Below, in pieces: positions 27,414-37,916 of a stretch of 64,000 nucleotides of DNA. The notes beneath the pieces are model-generated. The model searched no databases. It was not told the origin of the DNA and saw only the letters and a program-made list of their open reading frames with translations. The stretch comes from Salinicola peritrichatus (GTDB lineage Bacteria; Pseudomonadota; Gammaproteobacteria; Pseudomonadales; Halomonadaceae): positions 1,039-65,038 of the forward strand of contig NZ_PZJU01000004.1 in the NCBI RefSeq assembly GCF_003206715.1, read 5' to 3'. Each line of letters begins with the position of its first letter. Position 1 is the first letter of the stretch. The translations under genes and the position numbers were made by a program.

Positions 27414-29375
27414 TTATTGGCCAGTCATGGCCAGTGCGTTCTCGTCCTTGTGACTGTCGGCAAGCGACAGCGAGAGATCGATCAGTCGAATATCGTGGCC
27501 CGCGATTCGCAGGTGGCAGGGGGTCTTCGCATCGCAGTCGAGATGTCCGGCCTCGGCGAGCGTCCTGTCGCCGACTCCGAACCGCGGGGCGAGTTGCGGA
27601 TCGACGTGCAGGACCGTCGGTGTCCGCGGATCGCCATAGCCGTGCATGCTGGCGCCCCGAAGGCGGTCCAGCGTGGCGACGCGCCGATCGAAACTGTTGT
27701 CGAGCCGAAACTCTCCTGGCGGCAGGTGCACGCTGCTCCCTTCGGGAACGTCGGCCAGCGTCAGCGCCAGCCAGTAGCTGTCGCCGCGGTTTTCCGGGGT
27801 GACGTCATCGGGTTGCTCGCCGGTCATGGCGGCGACCGACAGACGATCCGCCGGCGCCATCACGCCGCCGACCACCGCCAGCACGAAGACCAGTGCACTG
27901 AAGTAGAGCGTGTGGATCAGGTGGCCGCCGAGGCGTTGACGGCGTGCGGCACGCGGGTCGTCCGGCTCGCCGGCGGAGATACCCTGGCGGGACCAGGTCT
28001 GGCGGTTGAAGCGGAAGCTGACCCAGGTCTTGAGAATCGCGCCGCTCAACTGGTTGTAATAGAGCAGCGGCACCCACAGCAGACTCCAGCGCCCGCGCTG
28101 CCAGGCCAGTACCAGGCTGGTGATGCTCCGGGTCATGAGAATCCAGAGCAGATAGGCGAAGATGAACGAGGGGCGTATGAACAGCGTCAGCAGCACCGCG
28201 ACGGTGGGCCCGATCAAGGTGGTCCACATCGATAGCCGTTGATCGACCAGGCTCCACCAGGCGAACCAGCCCACGCGCTTCGGGCCCAGCGCGATGGCGC
28301 GGCCGTTGGTGCGCAGCATGTTGCCGAACCAGCGGCGCATCAGGTCCAGCGACGAGCGGAAGAACCGGTGGCGGTTCGGCAACTCCTCGAACCCGGTGAC
28401 ATAGACGTCGGGAATGTAGAGCATCTTCCAGCGGTGCTTGAGCAGCCAGAACCAGGTCGACTTGTCGTCGCCCGAGAGAAACTTGAAGTTGCCGAAGCGC
28501 CAATGCTCGACGTGGTCGTTCTCGACCAGTTCGATGAACTCCGGATTGGTGGCGAGGTCGGCACGGAAGGCGCTGTAGCGCCCGGTCAACACCAGCAGGC
28601 ACTCGGAGACCGAGGTCGAGCTCATGACCAGATGCCGCTGTGCGTAGCGCAGGTCATACCACTCCTTGGTCACGTCGTTGCCGATGACCACGGCGTTGTT
28701 GTTGGTGGTGATGGCGCCGAGATCCCCGCGGGAGAGGAAGAACGACAGCGAACGCTCCAACGTGCCCGGTTCGATGCGGATATCACCGTCCATGCTGACC
28801 AGCAGCGAACGCTCGGTTGGCATGCAGCGGGAGATGGCGCGCAGGACCTCGGCCATCGCCGAACGCTTGCCGTCGCCTTTCTGGAACATGTAGCGAATGC
28901 TGACGTTGCGTGGCCAGCCGTGTTCTTCCATCACCTGGTCGATGATGTCGACATCGCTGCGATCGGCGATGGCGGCGAAGATCGTGGTTGGCACGCCGTA
29001 GTCGGCGGCATCGCGAACCAGCGCGTCGTAGACGGCGAAGGTGACTTCGGTATCGATGCGAAACGACGTGCAGAGCACATACAGCGCGTCCGGTTCCTGC
29101 TCGGCGCTGGCGGCATCGGCTTCGGCCCGCAGCCGGGGGAAGATTCGGCGGTTGTACCAGACCGAACGGATTGCCTGGACGAACCACCATGAGTAGCGCC
29201 AGGCGCCAACCAGACCCACCGCGAGGATGAAGCTCTTCGATCCGGGGTGGAAGACTTCACTTGGCAGATGCGCGACCAACAGCACGATCGTTGATGCCAA
29301 CAGCAGCAGTACGGTCAGCTCCGTCGCGATCGACGCCTTGCTGGGTCTGGCGCGGGTGTAGTTGAAATGGTTCAT
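27414..29375 (-). CDS. alg8: Alg8-like GT2 polymer synthase with C-terminal extension
   Basis: A 653-residue processive family 2 glycosyltransferase in the inner membrane. It has two N-terminal membrane segments, a GT2 domain (about 95-340) with DGD at 196-198, SGDDKS at 301-306 and RRWFGN at 347-352, then several C-terminal membrane segments ending at about 506. By eye it aligns with P. aeruginosa Alg8 over this whole length (TSFRID, LTGR, LLYYNQ). Residues 507-653 have no counterpart in Alg8 and read like the start of a beta-helix domain (VHLPPGEFRL; GDPRTPTVLHV). The start at 29375 follows AAGGA. The donor may be UDP-glucuronate, judging from the neighbouring ugd. Confidence 0.85.
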   Translation of the reverse strand: MNHFNYTRARPSKASIATELTVLLLLASTIVLLVAHLPSEVFHPGSKSFILAVGLVGAWRYSWWFVQAIRSVWYNRRIFPRLRAEADAASAEQEPDALYVLCTSFRIDTEVTFAVYDALVRDAADYGVPTTIFAAIADRSDVDIIDQVMEEHGWPRNVSIRYMFQKGDGKRSAMAEVLRAISRCMPTERSLLVSMDGDIRIEPGTLERSLSFFLSRGDLGAITTNNNAVVIGNDVTKEWYDLRYAQRHLVMSSTSVSECLLVLTGRYSAFRADLATNPEFIELVENDHVEHWRFGNFKFLSGDDKSTWFWLLKHRWKMLYIPDVYVTGFEELPNRHRFFRSSLDLMRRWFGNMLRTNGRAIALGPKRVGWFAWWSLVDQRLSMWTTLIGPTVAVLLTLFIRPSFIFAYLLWILMTRSITSLVLAWQRGRWSLLWVPLLYYNQLSGAILKTWVSFRFNRQTWSRQGISAGEPDDPRAARRQRLGGHLIHTLYFSALVFVLAVVGGVMAPADRLSVAAMTGEQPDDVTPENRGDSYWLALTLADVPEGSSVHLPPGEFRLDNSFDRRVATLDRLRGASMHGYGDPRTPTVLHVDPQLAPRFGVGDRTLAEAGHLDCDAKTPCHLRIAGHDIRLIDLSLSLADSHKDENALAMTGQ

Positions 29376-29415
29376 CGGGATGTCCTTGGAATCGTACCTC
29401 GACGGCATTCCTTGC

Positions 29416-29440
29416 GCGTCGGCGTCGACGTCGCCGACGC
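29416..29440. other. Hairpin in the ugd-alg8 spacer
   Basis: Perfect nine-base arms GCGTCGGCG (29416-29424) and CGCCGACGC (29432-29440) lie in the 160-bp gap between the dehydrogenase and the synthase gene. There is no T tract, so it is not a standard terminator. It may stabilise or partly attenuate the downstream transcript. Confidence 0.5.
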
Positions 29441-29535
29441 GGATCCCTCCGATCGACACGCAGGCGCCAATCGGAACGGGGGCATGGCATTCGGAGCCGA
29501 CGCTGGCCCAGGCCAACGCCGGCGGGGACGTAACG

Positions 29536-30948
29536 TCAGAGCGTGTAGGCCACGCTCGGGCCGTTGCGCCCGGTCTGGGTTGCCATGGGCGACGTGGTGG
29601 CATCCGCCTGCGGTATCCGCAGCGAATCGGCGCGTCCGACGGCAAAGTAGAGCAGGCCGGCGGCACGCACGCTGTCCGGGTTGAACAGGTTGCGTCCGTC
29701 GATGATCGCCGGTGTGGTCAACTGCTCGCGCAGACGGCGAAAATCGACCGTGCGGAACGCTTTCCACTCGGTGCAGATGACCAGCGCGTCGGCGCCCTCC
29801 AGGGTGTCGTCGCGGCGCCGGGTCAGTACGAGATCGTCGCGCTCGCCATAGATGCGGCGACACTCTTTCATCGCTTCCGGATCGTAGGCGCGGACCTTGC
29901 CGCCGGCGGCCCAGATGGACTCCATCAAGGCCCGGGCGGGCGCTTCGCGCATGTCGTCGGTGTTGGGCTTGAAAGCCAGCCCCCAAACCGCAATGGTCTT
30001 GTCGCGAATGTCGCCATCGAGCGCCTGGGAGAGCTTGGTGAACAGACTGGCCTTCTGGCGCCGATTGACTGCCTCCACCGCATTGAGCAATTCGGCTTCG
30101 TAAGCCACGTCCTGGGCGGTACGAGCCAGAGCCTGGACGTCCTTGGGGAAGCAGGAGCCGCCGTAGCCGCAGCCGGGATAGATGAAGCTGTAACCGATGC
30201 GCGGATCGCTGCCGATGCCACGGCGAACGTTCTCGACGTCGGCGCCGAGCCGTTCGGCGAGATTCGAGATCTCGTTCATGAAGCTGATCTTGGTCGCCAG
30301 CATGGCGTTGGCGGCGTACTTGGTCAGCTCGGCGCTACGGATGTCCATGAACATCAGCTTTTCCTGGCGCCGGTTGTAGGGTGCATAGCATTCGCGCATC
30401 AGCGGTTCGACACGGGGTGAGTCGCAGCCGATGATGATCCGCGCGCCCTGGGAAAAGTCCTCGACGGCCGAGCCTTCCTTGAGGAACTCCGGATTCGAGC
30501 AGACGTCGAAATCGATATCGACATCGCGTCGTGCCAGGCGGTGACGGATCGTCTTGGAGACGTGATCGGCCGTGCCCACCGGCACCGTCGACTTGTCGAT
30601 GACCAGCTTGTACTCCTGCATGTGCTCGGCAATGGCATCGGCCACGCTGAGCACGTATTTGAGGTCGGCGCTGCCATCTTCGTCGGGCGGGGTGCCTACG
30701 GCGATGAACTGCAACGCGCCGAAGTTGACGGCTTGCGCCGGATCGGTGGTGAACAGTAGCCGTTCTTCGGCCACGTTCTGCTTGACCAGCGCTTCCAGGC
30801 CCGGTTCGTAGATCGGAATGATGCCATTCTTGAGGCCTTCGATCTTGTGACTGTCCACGTCCATGCACATGACTTCATGACCGGCGTCGGCAAGGCAGGC
30901 GCCGGTGACCAAGCCAACATAGCCAGTACCAAAGATAGTGATCCGCAT
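29536..30948 (-). CDS. ugd: UDP-glucose 6-dehydrogenase
   Basis: A 470-residue NAD-dependent dehydrogenase that oxidises UDP-glucose twice to UDP-glucuronate. It has the Rossmann motif [40 protein letters not shown] and the catalytic Cys266 in [12 protein letters not shown]. These read as Ugd rather than AlgD: GDP-mannose dehydrogenase has a different motif, FGGSCLPKD, and a different N-terminal half. It is the first gene of the minus-strand operon; AAGGAGAG precedes the ATG. This identity is the main reason to doubt that the operon makes alginate. Confidence 0.9.
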   Translation of the reverse strand: MRITIFGTGYVGLVTGACLADAGHEVMCMDVDSHKIEGLKNGIIPIYEPGLEALVKQNVAEERLLFTTDPAQAVNFGALQFIAVGTPPDEDGSADLKYVLSVADAIAEHMQEYKLVIDKSTVPVGTADHVSKTIRHRLARRDVDIDFDVCSNPEFLKEGSAVEDFSQGARIIIGCDSPRVEPLMRECYAPYNRRQEKLMFMDIRSAELTKYAANAMLATKISFMNEISNLAERLGADVENVRRGIGSDPRIGYSFIYPGCGYGGSCFPKDVQALARTAQDVAYEAELLNAVEAVNRRQKASLFTKLSQALDGDIRDKTIAVWGLAFKPNTDDMREAPARALMESIWAAGGKVRAYDPEAMKECRRIYGERDDLVLTRRRDDTLEGADALVICTEWKAFRTVDFRRLREQLTTPAIIDGRNLFNPDSVRAAGLLYFAVGRADSLRIPQADATTSPMATQTGRNGPSVAYTL

Positions 30949-31661
30949 TACTGCTCTCCTTGCTTATGTAGCGTTACATTTCTGTCTCATCGTGACGCTC
31001 TTTAACACGACAGCGGTGATTCGAGAGGCAATCGACAGCGACGTAAGAAAGACAGGGAAGCGATTCTCACGTCTCTTCTAACGCCATTCGATTCCCAGTG
31101 AGCGGGCGCGCTTCATAAAAGACCCGGAATCAATGGGTTAAAAAATTTACCTTATATAAGTAACTGATTTTATTTATATAATTTTGTGTTCGAATATTTA
31201 CAGCCACTAACGAACGCCGTTTCCGAACTGCTGAAAACGTTAGGGCTAAAGTCGATTGCGGTCCAATACGCGATCTGCCTTGCTGGTTCCGGTACACAAT
31301 TCATGTCGAAGTATTGCGCTGGTTGTTCCCTGAGGCCGACATGGGTTGTCGGTAAATAGAGACGTGATTTTTTGTAAAAACCGCCATTATGAAACAATGT
31401 GTTAAATAAGTTGTTTTCATGTTTCATGGATATCGAAGAGAGGCTTTTTGTTTATTTTTGATGCAGGGATTGAAGATCGGTGAATTGGCCGCAGTTGTCG
31501 TTCGTCTCCGGCTCTCGGACGCTGTTTGCTCAGTCTCTACTAACGGCCCCTCCCGCATGGATGTGCCAGGGGACCGAAGAGAGCTGCCAGGGTTCACAGC
31601 GGGAGCAAAGGGGACTAAAATGGTCCTATATGAATGATGTCGATAACCAGGGACATCGGGC
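30949..31661. promoter_or_regulatory. AT-rich divergent regulatory region (polymer operon / suf operon)
   Basis: These 713 bp without a convincing gene are visibly AT-richer than the surroundings. They contain CTTATATAAG at 31151-31160 (a perfect palindrome flanked by TTAC and TAAC), a nested inverted repeat CTAACG/CGTTAG at 31207-31243 with inner CGTTT/AAACG, and ATGAAACA/TGTTTCAT at 31389-31427. Promoters for ugd (leftward) and for the suf regulator (rightward) must lie here. I could not assign a clear -35/-10 pair. An 85-codon minus ORF at 31170-31427 has no recognisable product. Confidence 0.6.
31612..31626. promoter_or_regulatory. Candidate operator of the Rrf2 SUF regulator
   Basis: The interrupted palindrome GGACTAAAATGGTCC (GGAC, seven bases, GTCC) ends 35 bp before the regulator start. 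Its centre GACTAAAA resembles the left half of the IscR type 1 consensus. It is a plausible autoregulatory site for the iron-sulfur regulator; binding is not demonstrated. Confidence 0.5.
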
Positions 31662-32138
31662 ATGCTGAAACTGTCGAAGTTGACTGACTACGCCGCGGTC
31701 ATCATGGCGCATATCGCACGTGACCCCGCGAAAGCGCAGACGGCATCCGAATTGGCGCAATGCGTGAATCTTCCCCATCCCACGGTGGGCAAGATTCTCA
31801 AGATGCTGGCCAAGAAAGGCTTGCTGGAATCGCGACGCGGCTCGCAGGGTGGCTATGTACTGGCGCGGCCGGCATCGAGGATATCGGCCAGTGACATCAT
31901 TGCGGCTATCGAGGGCCCCATTGGCATGACCGAGTGCAGTCATGCCGATGGCGATTGTGAATTGCTGGACATCTGCGGCGTGGCGGACAACTGGCAACGC
32001 GTTTCGCAGGCGGTTCGCACCCTGCTGGATGGCGTCACGCTGGCGCACCTGGCACAGACCGCGCCGATCAAGCTGCCGGTGCAGATGCCCATACAGAGCG
32101 TGACCCTGGCGAGTGGAGCCGAGTACGGCAAGGGCTGA
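31662..32138 (+). CDS. Rrf2-family SUF system regulator (SufR-like)
   Basis: A 158-residue winged-helix repressor of the Rrf2/IscR family, of the type named SUF system Fe-S assembly regulator (first described in Xanthomonas-type operons). The HTH lies within residues 25-65 (ASELAQ to GSQGGYVLARP). Three cysteines, C92, C99 and C105, in ECSHADGDCELLDIC, are positioned to hold an Fe-S cluster. Being first in the suf operon, it probably senses cluster supply and controls sufBCDST. A 157-bp spacer precedes sufB. Confidence 0.9.
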   Translation: MLKLSKLTDYAAVIMAHIARDPAKAQTASELAQCVNLPHPTVGKILKMLAKKGLLESRRGSQGGYVLARPASRISASDIIAAIEGPIGMTECSHADGDCELLDICGVADNWQRVSQAVRTLLDGVTLAHLAQTAPIKLPVQMPIQSVTLASGAEYGKG

Positions 32139-32295
32139 AAGACGGCCGGCCCGGGTCAAACCGGCTGGGTCAAAAACGATAGCACGACGAAATGGGTCAG
32201 CATCGCCAACGACCGTCGATGGCAAGAGAGGGAAGCCGCCGATGTGGGTAAGCGAGCTGCCACGATAAGACTCTCGAACGAGAGGAGAGGAGACC

Positions 32296-33738
<1,443 letters not shown>

Positions 33739-33844
33739 CGCGATCGTCGGCTTCCGACGCGCTTCGTCGATGGTATATCCGCTTTTTCCGGGGGCCGTTT
33801 CGGTGGCCCCTGTCGTCTCAAGATCACCGTCTTAAGGTAATTAC

Positions 33845-34597
33845 ATGCTCGAAGTCAAAGATCTTCACGTCACGGTCGAGGACAAGGCGATCCTCAAGGG
33901 TCTCGATCTGACCGTCAATGCCGGTGAAGTCCACGCCATCATGGGCCCGAACGGGGCCGGCAAGTCGACTCTGTCCGCGGTGATCGCGGGCAAGGAAGGC
34001 TACGAGGTCACTCAGGGTACGATTCTGTTCGAGGGACAGGACGTGCTCGAGATGGAAATCGAGGAGCGTGCCCGCGCCGGCCTGCTGCTGGGGTTCCAAT
34101 ATCCGATCGAGATCCCCGGGGTCAAGAATATCTATCTGCTCAAGGCGGCCCTCAACGCCCAACGCGAAGCCCGCGGTGAAGGCGAGATCCCGGCGCCGGA
34201 GTTCATGAAGCTGGTGCGCGAGAAGAGCGCCCAGATGCAGATGGATCCTAGCTTCCTGCAGCGCGCGGTCAATGAAGGTTTCTCCGGCGGCGAGAAGAAG
34301 CGCAACGAAATCCTGCAGATGCTGGTGCTCGAGCCGAAACTGGCAATGCTCGACGAGATCGATTCCGGGCTCGACATCGATGCCATGAAAATCGTCGCGC
34401 AGGGCGTCAATTCGCTGCGCAGTGCCGGCCGCGCGATTCTGCTGGTGACCCACTATCAGCGTCTGCTCAATCACATCGAGCCGGACCGGGTCCATGTGCT
34501 GGTCGACGGCCGCATCGTCAAGAGCGGCGACAAGGAGCTGGCGCTGGAACTCGAAGCTCGCGGTTACGAGTGGGTGCTGGAGGAGTCTGTCGCATGA
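33845..34597 (+). CDS. sufC: Fe-S cluster assembly ATPase SufC
   Basis: A 250-residue ABC-type ATPase of the SufBC2D complex. Walker A GPNGAGKST, signature FSGGEKKRNE, Walker B LAMLDEIDSGLD and the switch His in VTHYQRLL are all present. Its 3' end overlaps sufD by four bases (ATGA), giving translational coupling. Confidence 0.96.
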   Translation: MLEVKDLHVTVEDKAILKGLDLTVNAGEVHAIMGPNGAGKSTLSAVIAGKEGYEVTQGTILFEGQDVLEMEIEERARAGLLLGFQYPIEIPGVKNIYLLKAALNAQREARGEGEIPAPEFMKLVREKSAQMQMDPSFLQRAVNEGFSGGEKKRNEILQMLVLEPKLAMLDEIDSGLDIDAMKIVAQGVNSLRSAGRAILLVTHYQRLLNHIEPDRVHVLVDGRIVKSGDKELALELEARGYEWVLEESVA

Positions 34598-35931
34598 GTG
34601 CACCGGAACGCTTTCTCAAGCGTCTGAACGCACGCCGTGGCGAGGATCCGAGCTGGGTGGCGGCCCGCCGCCAGGCCGGCGCGGCGCGCTTCGAGGCGCT
34701 CGGTTTCCCGACCCGTCGCGACGAGGAGTGGAAGTACACCGACGTGCGACGCATCGCCGAGGGCGACTTCGCCCTGGCAACGGATGCCGAATTCGACGCG
34801 ACCCGTTTCGACGCGCAGCGTCTGGATATCGACGCCTATCGGCTGGTGCTGGTCGACGGCCGTTTCAATCCCGGGCTGTCCGAGCTCGATGGGCTGCCGG
34901 CGGGCGTCTCCATCGAACCGCTGTCACAGGCGATCGAGGCCAATCACGAAGCGGTCGGCGGTGCCCTTGGGCGGCTCGCGGGAGTCGATTTCTCACCCTT
35001 CACCGCGCTCAATACCGCCTTTGCCGACGAGGGTGCCATCGTGCGCTTGGCCGCCGGCACCGTGGTCGACAAGCCGATCTACCTGCTGATGCTCTCGCGA
35101 GCCAACGATCAGCCGGTGATGAGCCACCCGAGGGTACTGGTGGAAGCCGGTGCGCGCTGCGAGGCGACGATCATCGAACATTACGTCGGGGAGCCGGAAG
35201 CCGCCAACTTCACCAACGTGGTCAGCGAGATTCTGCTCGATCGCGGCGCCATGATCGATCATTACAAGCTGCAGGAAGCGTCGCTGGCGGACCTGCACGT
35301 GGCCAGCATTCATATCGAGCAGGGTCGCGACAGCCGCTTCAATTCGTTCAATCTCAATCTCGGTGGCGCGCTGGTACGCAACGATCTGGTCACCGAACTC
35401 AACGCCGAGGGTGCCGAGACACACTACAACGGCCTGTTCTTCGTCCAGGGGCGCCAGCACGTCGACAACCATACGCTGGTCAATCACAACGCGCCGCGTA
35501 CGTTCTCCAACGAGAACTACAAGGGCATCCTCGACGACCGCGCTCATGGCGTGTTCAACGGCAAGGTGATGGTCAAGCGGGATAGCCAGCAGATCGAGGC
35601 GTATCAGAACAACGCCAATCTGCTGCTCTCCGATCGCGCCGAGATCGACACCAAGCCCGAGCTGGTGATTTACGCCGACGACGTCAAGTGTTCCCACGGC
35701 GCGACCACCGGCCAGCTCGATGAAAACGCGGTGTATGCGCTGCGCACCCGCGGCATCGACGAGCCGATGGCGCGGGCATTGCTGACGCTGGCCTTCGCCG
35801 GCGAGGTGATGGAGCAGGTGCGCTTGAGTGCCGTGGCCGAGCGGGTCGAGCGCGCCGTGGCGGGTCGTTTGCCGGAGCGTTTCAATCTCAGCGATCTGGT
35901 CGAAACCGCCGAGGCGGTGCAGGAGGCTTGA
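34594..35931 (+). CDS. sufD: Fe-S cluster assembly protein SufD
   Basis: A 445-residue SufB paralogue of the SufBC2D scaffold, needed for iron entry. It shows the N-terminal RRDEEWKYTDVR motif typical of SufD and the C-terminal VKCSHGATTGQLDENAVYAL region (residues about 365-384) with the conserved Cys and His. The start ATG at 34594 overlaps the sufC stop; an upstream GTG is rejected. The sufS gene follows after one base. Confidence 0.95.
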   Translation: MSAPERFLKRLNARRGEDPSWVAARRQAGAARFEALGFPTRRDEEWKYTDVRRIAEGDFALATDAEFDATRFDAQRLDIDAYRLVLVDGRFNPGLSELDGLPAGVSIEPLSQAIEANHEAVGGALGRLAGVDFSPFTALNTAFADEGAIVRLAAGTVVDKPIYLLMLSRANDQPVMSHPRVLVEAGARCEATIIEHYVGEPEAANFTNVVSEILLDRGAMIDHYKLQEASLADLHVASIHIEQGRDSRFNSFNLNLGGALVRNDLVTELNAEGAETHYNGLFFVQGRQHVDNHTLVNHNAPRTFSNENYKGILDDRAHGVFNGKVMVKRDSQQIEAYQNNANLLLSDRAEIDTKPELVIYADDVKCSHGATTGQLDENAVYALRTRGIDEPMARALLTLAFAGEVMEQVRLSAVAERVERAVAGRLPERFNLSDLVETAEAVQEA

Positions 35932-35932
35932 A

Positions 35933-37174
35933 ATGACTTCGATCACCGATCTGACGCTGGACCTGGCAGCGGTGCGCCGGGACTTTCCGATCCTGGAGCG
36001 CGAGGTTCATGGCAAGCCTCTGATCTATCTCGACAACGCGGCGACCAGCCAGACGCCGTCAGCGGTGATCGATTGTCTGAGCGACTACTACCGCCGCTAC
36101 AACGCCAACATCCACCGTGGCCTGCATACCCTGGCCGACGAGGCCACCGCGGCCTACGAGGGGGTACGGGCCAAGGTGCAGGCGCACCTCAACGCCTTCG
36201 AGCCACGCGAGATCGTGTTCACCCGGGGCACCACCGAGGCGATCAACCTGGTGGCCAACAGTTGGGGGCGCGCCAATCTCAAGCCCGGCGACGAGGTGGT
36301 GATATCGCTGATGGAGCATCACTCCAACATCGTGCCCTGGCAACTGCTGGAGCGTGAGTTGGGGATCGTGATTCGGGTCATCCCGGTCGATGACCGCGGC
36401 GTGCTCGATCTCGAGTCCTACCGTGAAATGCTCGGCGAGCGCACCCGGCTCGTCTGCGTCAATCACGTTTCCAACGCCCTGGGCACGGTCAATCCGGTCG
36501 CCGAGATCGCCAAGGCGGCACACGCCCATGGCGCGCTGATCCTGGTGGATGGCGCCCAGGCGGTGCCGCACCAGGCGATCGACGTACAGGCGCTGGATGC
36601 CGACTTCTATGCCTTTTCCGGCCACAAGGTCTACGGCCCGCTGGGCGCCGGGGCGCTTTACGCCAAGGCGTCGATTCTCGAATCGATGCCGCCGTGGCAG
36701 GGCGGTGGCGAGATGATCTCGCGGGTCTCGTTCGATCGCGGCACCGAGTTCGCCGCCATTCCGCACCGCTTCGAGGCGGGCACCCCGGCGGTGGCCGAGG
36801 TGGTCGCCATGGGCGCGGCGCTGGATTGGGTCAACGCGCTCGGCATCGAGCGTCTGGCGGCCTGGGAGCAGTGGCTGCTCGACCATGCCACCCAGCGACT
36901 CGAGCGGATCGATGGCCTGCGCATCTTCGGTACCGCGCCCGAGAAAGCGGGTGTGATCTCCTTCGTCGTCGATGGCGCCCACGCACAGGATATCGGTCTG
37001 CTGATCGACCAGTTGGGCGTCGCCATTCGCACCGGTCACCACTGCGCCCAGCCGGTACTGGCCCGCTTCGGGATCGAGGCCACCTGTCGCGCTTCGCTGG
37101 CGGTCTACAACACGCCGGAAGAGGTCGACGCCTTCGTCGAGGCCTTGCAGCGCGTACTCGGTATGCTGCGTTGA
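35933..37174 (+). CDS. sufS: Cysteine desulfurase SufS
   Basis: A 413-residue PLP-dependent group II cysteine desulfurase that supplies sulfur to SufBCD. PLP lysine K232 lies in SGHKVYGPLG, the persulfide Cys371 in RTGHHCAQPV, and the DNAATSQTP and HRGLHTLADEA segments are typical. No sufE or sufU gene lies in this operon, so the sulfur acceptor must be encoded elsewhere or replaced. Confidence 0.95.
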   Translation: MTSITDLTLDLAAVRRDFPILEREVHGKPLIYLDNAATSQTPSAVIDCLSDYYRRYNANIHRGLHTLADEATAAYEGVRAKVQAHLNAFEPREIVFTRGTTEAINLVANSWGRANLKPGDEVVISLMEHHSNIVPWQLLERELGIVIRVIPVDDRGVLDLESYREMLGERTRLVCVNHVSNALGTVNPVAEIAKAAHAHGALILVDGAQAVPHQAIDVQALDADFYAFSGHKVYGPLGAGALYAKASILESMPPWQGGGEMISRVSFDRGTEFAAIPHRFEAGTPAVAEVVAMGAALDWVNALGIERLAAWEQWLLDHATQRLERIDGLRIFGTAPEKAGVISFVVDGAHAQDIGLLIDQLGVAIRTGHHCAQPVLARFGIEATCRASLAVYNTPEEVDAFVEALQRVLGMLR

Positions 37175-37226
37175 GCCAGTTCTGGTTCCCGGCGTGTTTG
37201 GGCCGGTAATTCTGTCAGGAGAGACG

Positions 37227-37790
37227 ATGGATTCCTTGCGCGAAGTCTACAAGGGACAGGAGATGCCGTTGCAGCGGGACGTGGAGGCCATCTCCATCCC
37301 GTTCGGCAAGACCGTCACGCTGCCCGAGGACAGTACCGTCGTAGTCATGCAGGCCAAGGGCAGCTCGGTCAGCGTTAGCCACGAAGGACGGCTCTACCTG
37401 ATCGAGGGGCACGATCTCGATGCCCTGGGGCTGGAAGCGCTGGAGCGGCCGACGCTCGACCCGGACGCGACCGAAGAGGAGATGGAAGCGTTCGTGTGGG
37501 AGCAACTGCGTACCTGCTACGATCCCGAGATTCCGGTCAATATCGTCGATCTCGGCCTGGTCTACGGCTGTCGTATCGAACGCCTGCTGAGCGGCGAGCG
37601 CATGGTGACCATTCGCATGACCCTGACGGCGCCGGGTTGCGGCATGGGTGACGTGATCGCCGAGGATGCCCGGCGCAAGATTCTTGGCGCGCCGCAGTTT
37701 GCCAAGGTCCATGTGGAAATCGTTTTCGATCCGCCCTGGAGCCGTGAGATGATGAGCGAAGAGGCGCGACTGGAGCTGGGGATGTTCTAG
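37227..37790 (+). CDS. sufT: SufT-type Fe-S cluster maturation factor (DUF59)
   Basis: A 187-residue protein. After an N-terminal extension of about 80 residues comes the MIP18/DUF59 domain with the conserved YDPEIPVNIVDLGLVYG and TLTAPGCGMGDVIAEDA stretches (about residues 92-160). Family role: accessory factor in Fe-S protein maturation, often the last gene of suf operons. AGGAGA precedes the ATG at 37227; an in-frame start at 37194 is rejected. Confidence 0.9.
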   Translation: MDSLREVYKGQEMPLQRDVEAISIPFGKTVTLPEDSTVVVMQAKGSSVSVSHEGRLYLIEGHDLDALGLEALERPTLDPDATEEEMEAFVWEQLRTCYDPEIPVNIVDLGLVYGCRIERLLSGERMVTIRMTLTAPGCGMGDVIAEDARRKILGAPQFAKVHVEIVFDPPWSREMMSEEARLELGMF

Positions 37791-37916
37791 GAAGCTGGCT
37801 GCGCTCGCCAACTTTTCGCGCATGACCTGGGTAGTATGCTGGAAATCCTTGTGGGTTATCGAACGCGACATGCTGATTGACACTCTAACGCGCCATCCCA
37901 CCGGAGGCGGCCCTCA

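Noticed and set aside
31170-31427. Minus-strand 85-codon ORF in the ugd-suf spacer
   Set aside because: No ribosome site, no recognisable domain, and it covers the palindromic regulatory segments.
33791-33810. GGGGCC/GGCCCC hairpin between sufB and sufC as a terminator
   Set aside because: No T tract follows and the genes belong to one complex; at most it could be a mild attenuator or an mRNA stability element.
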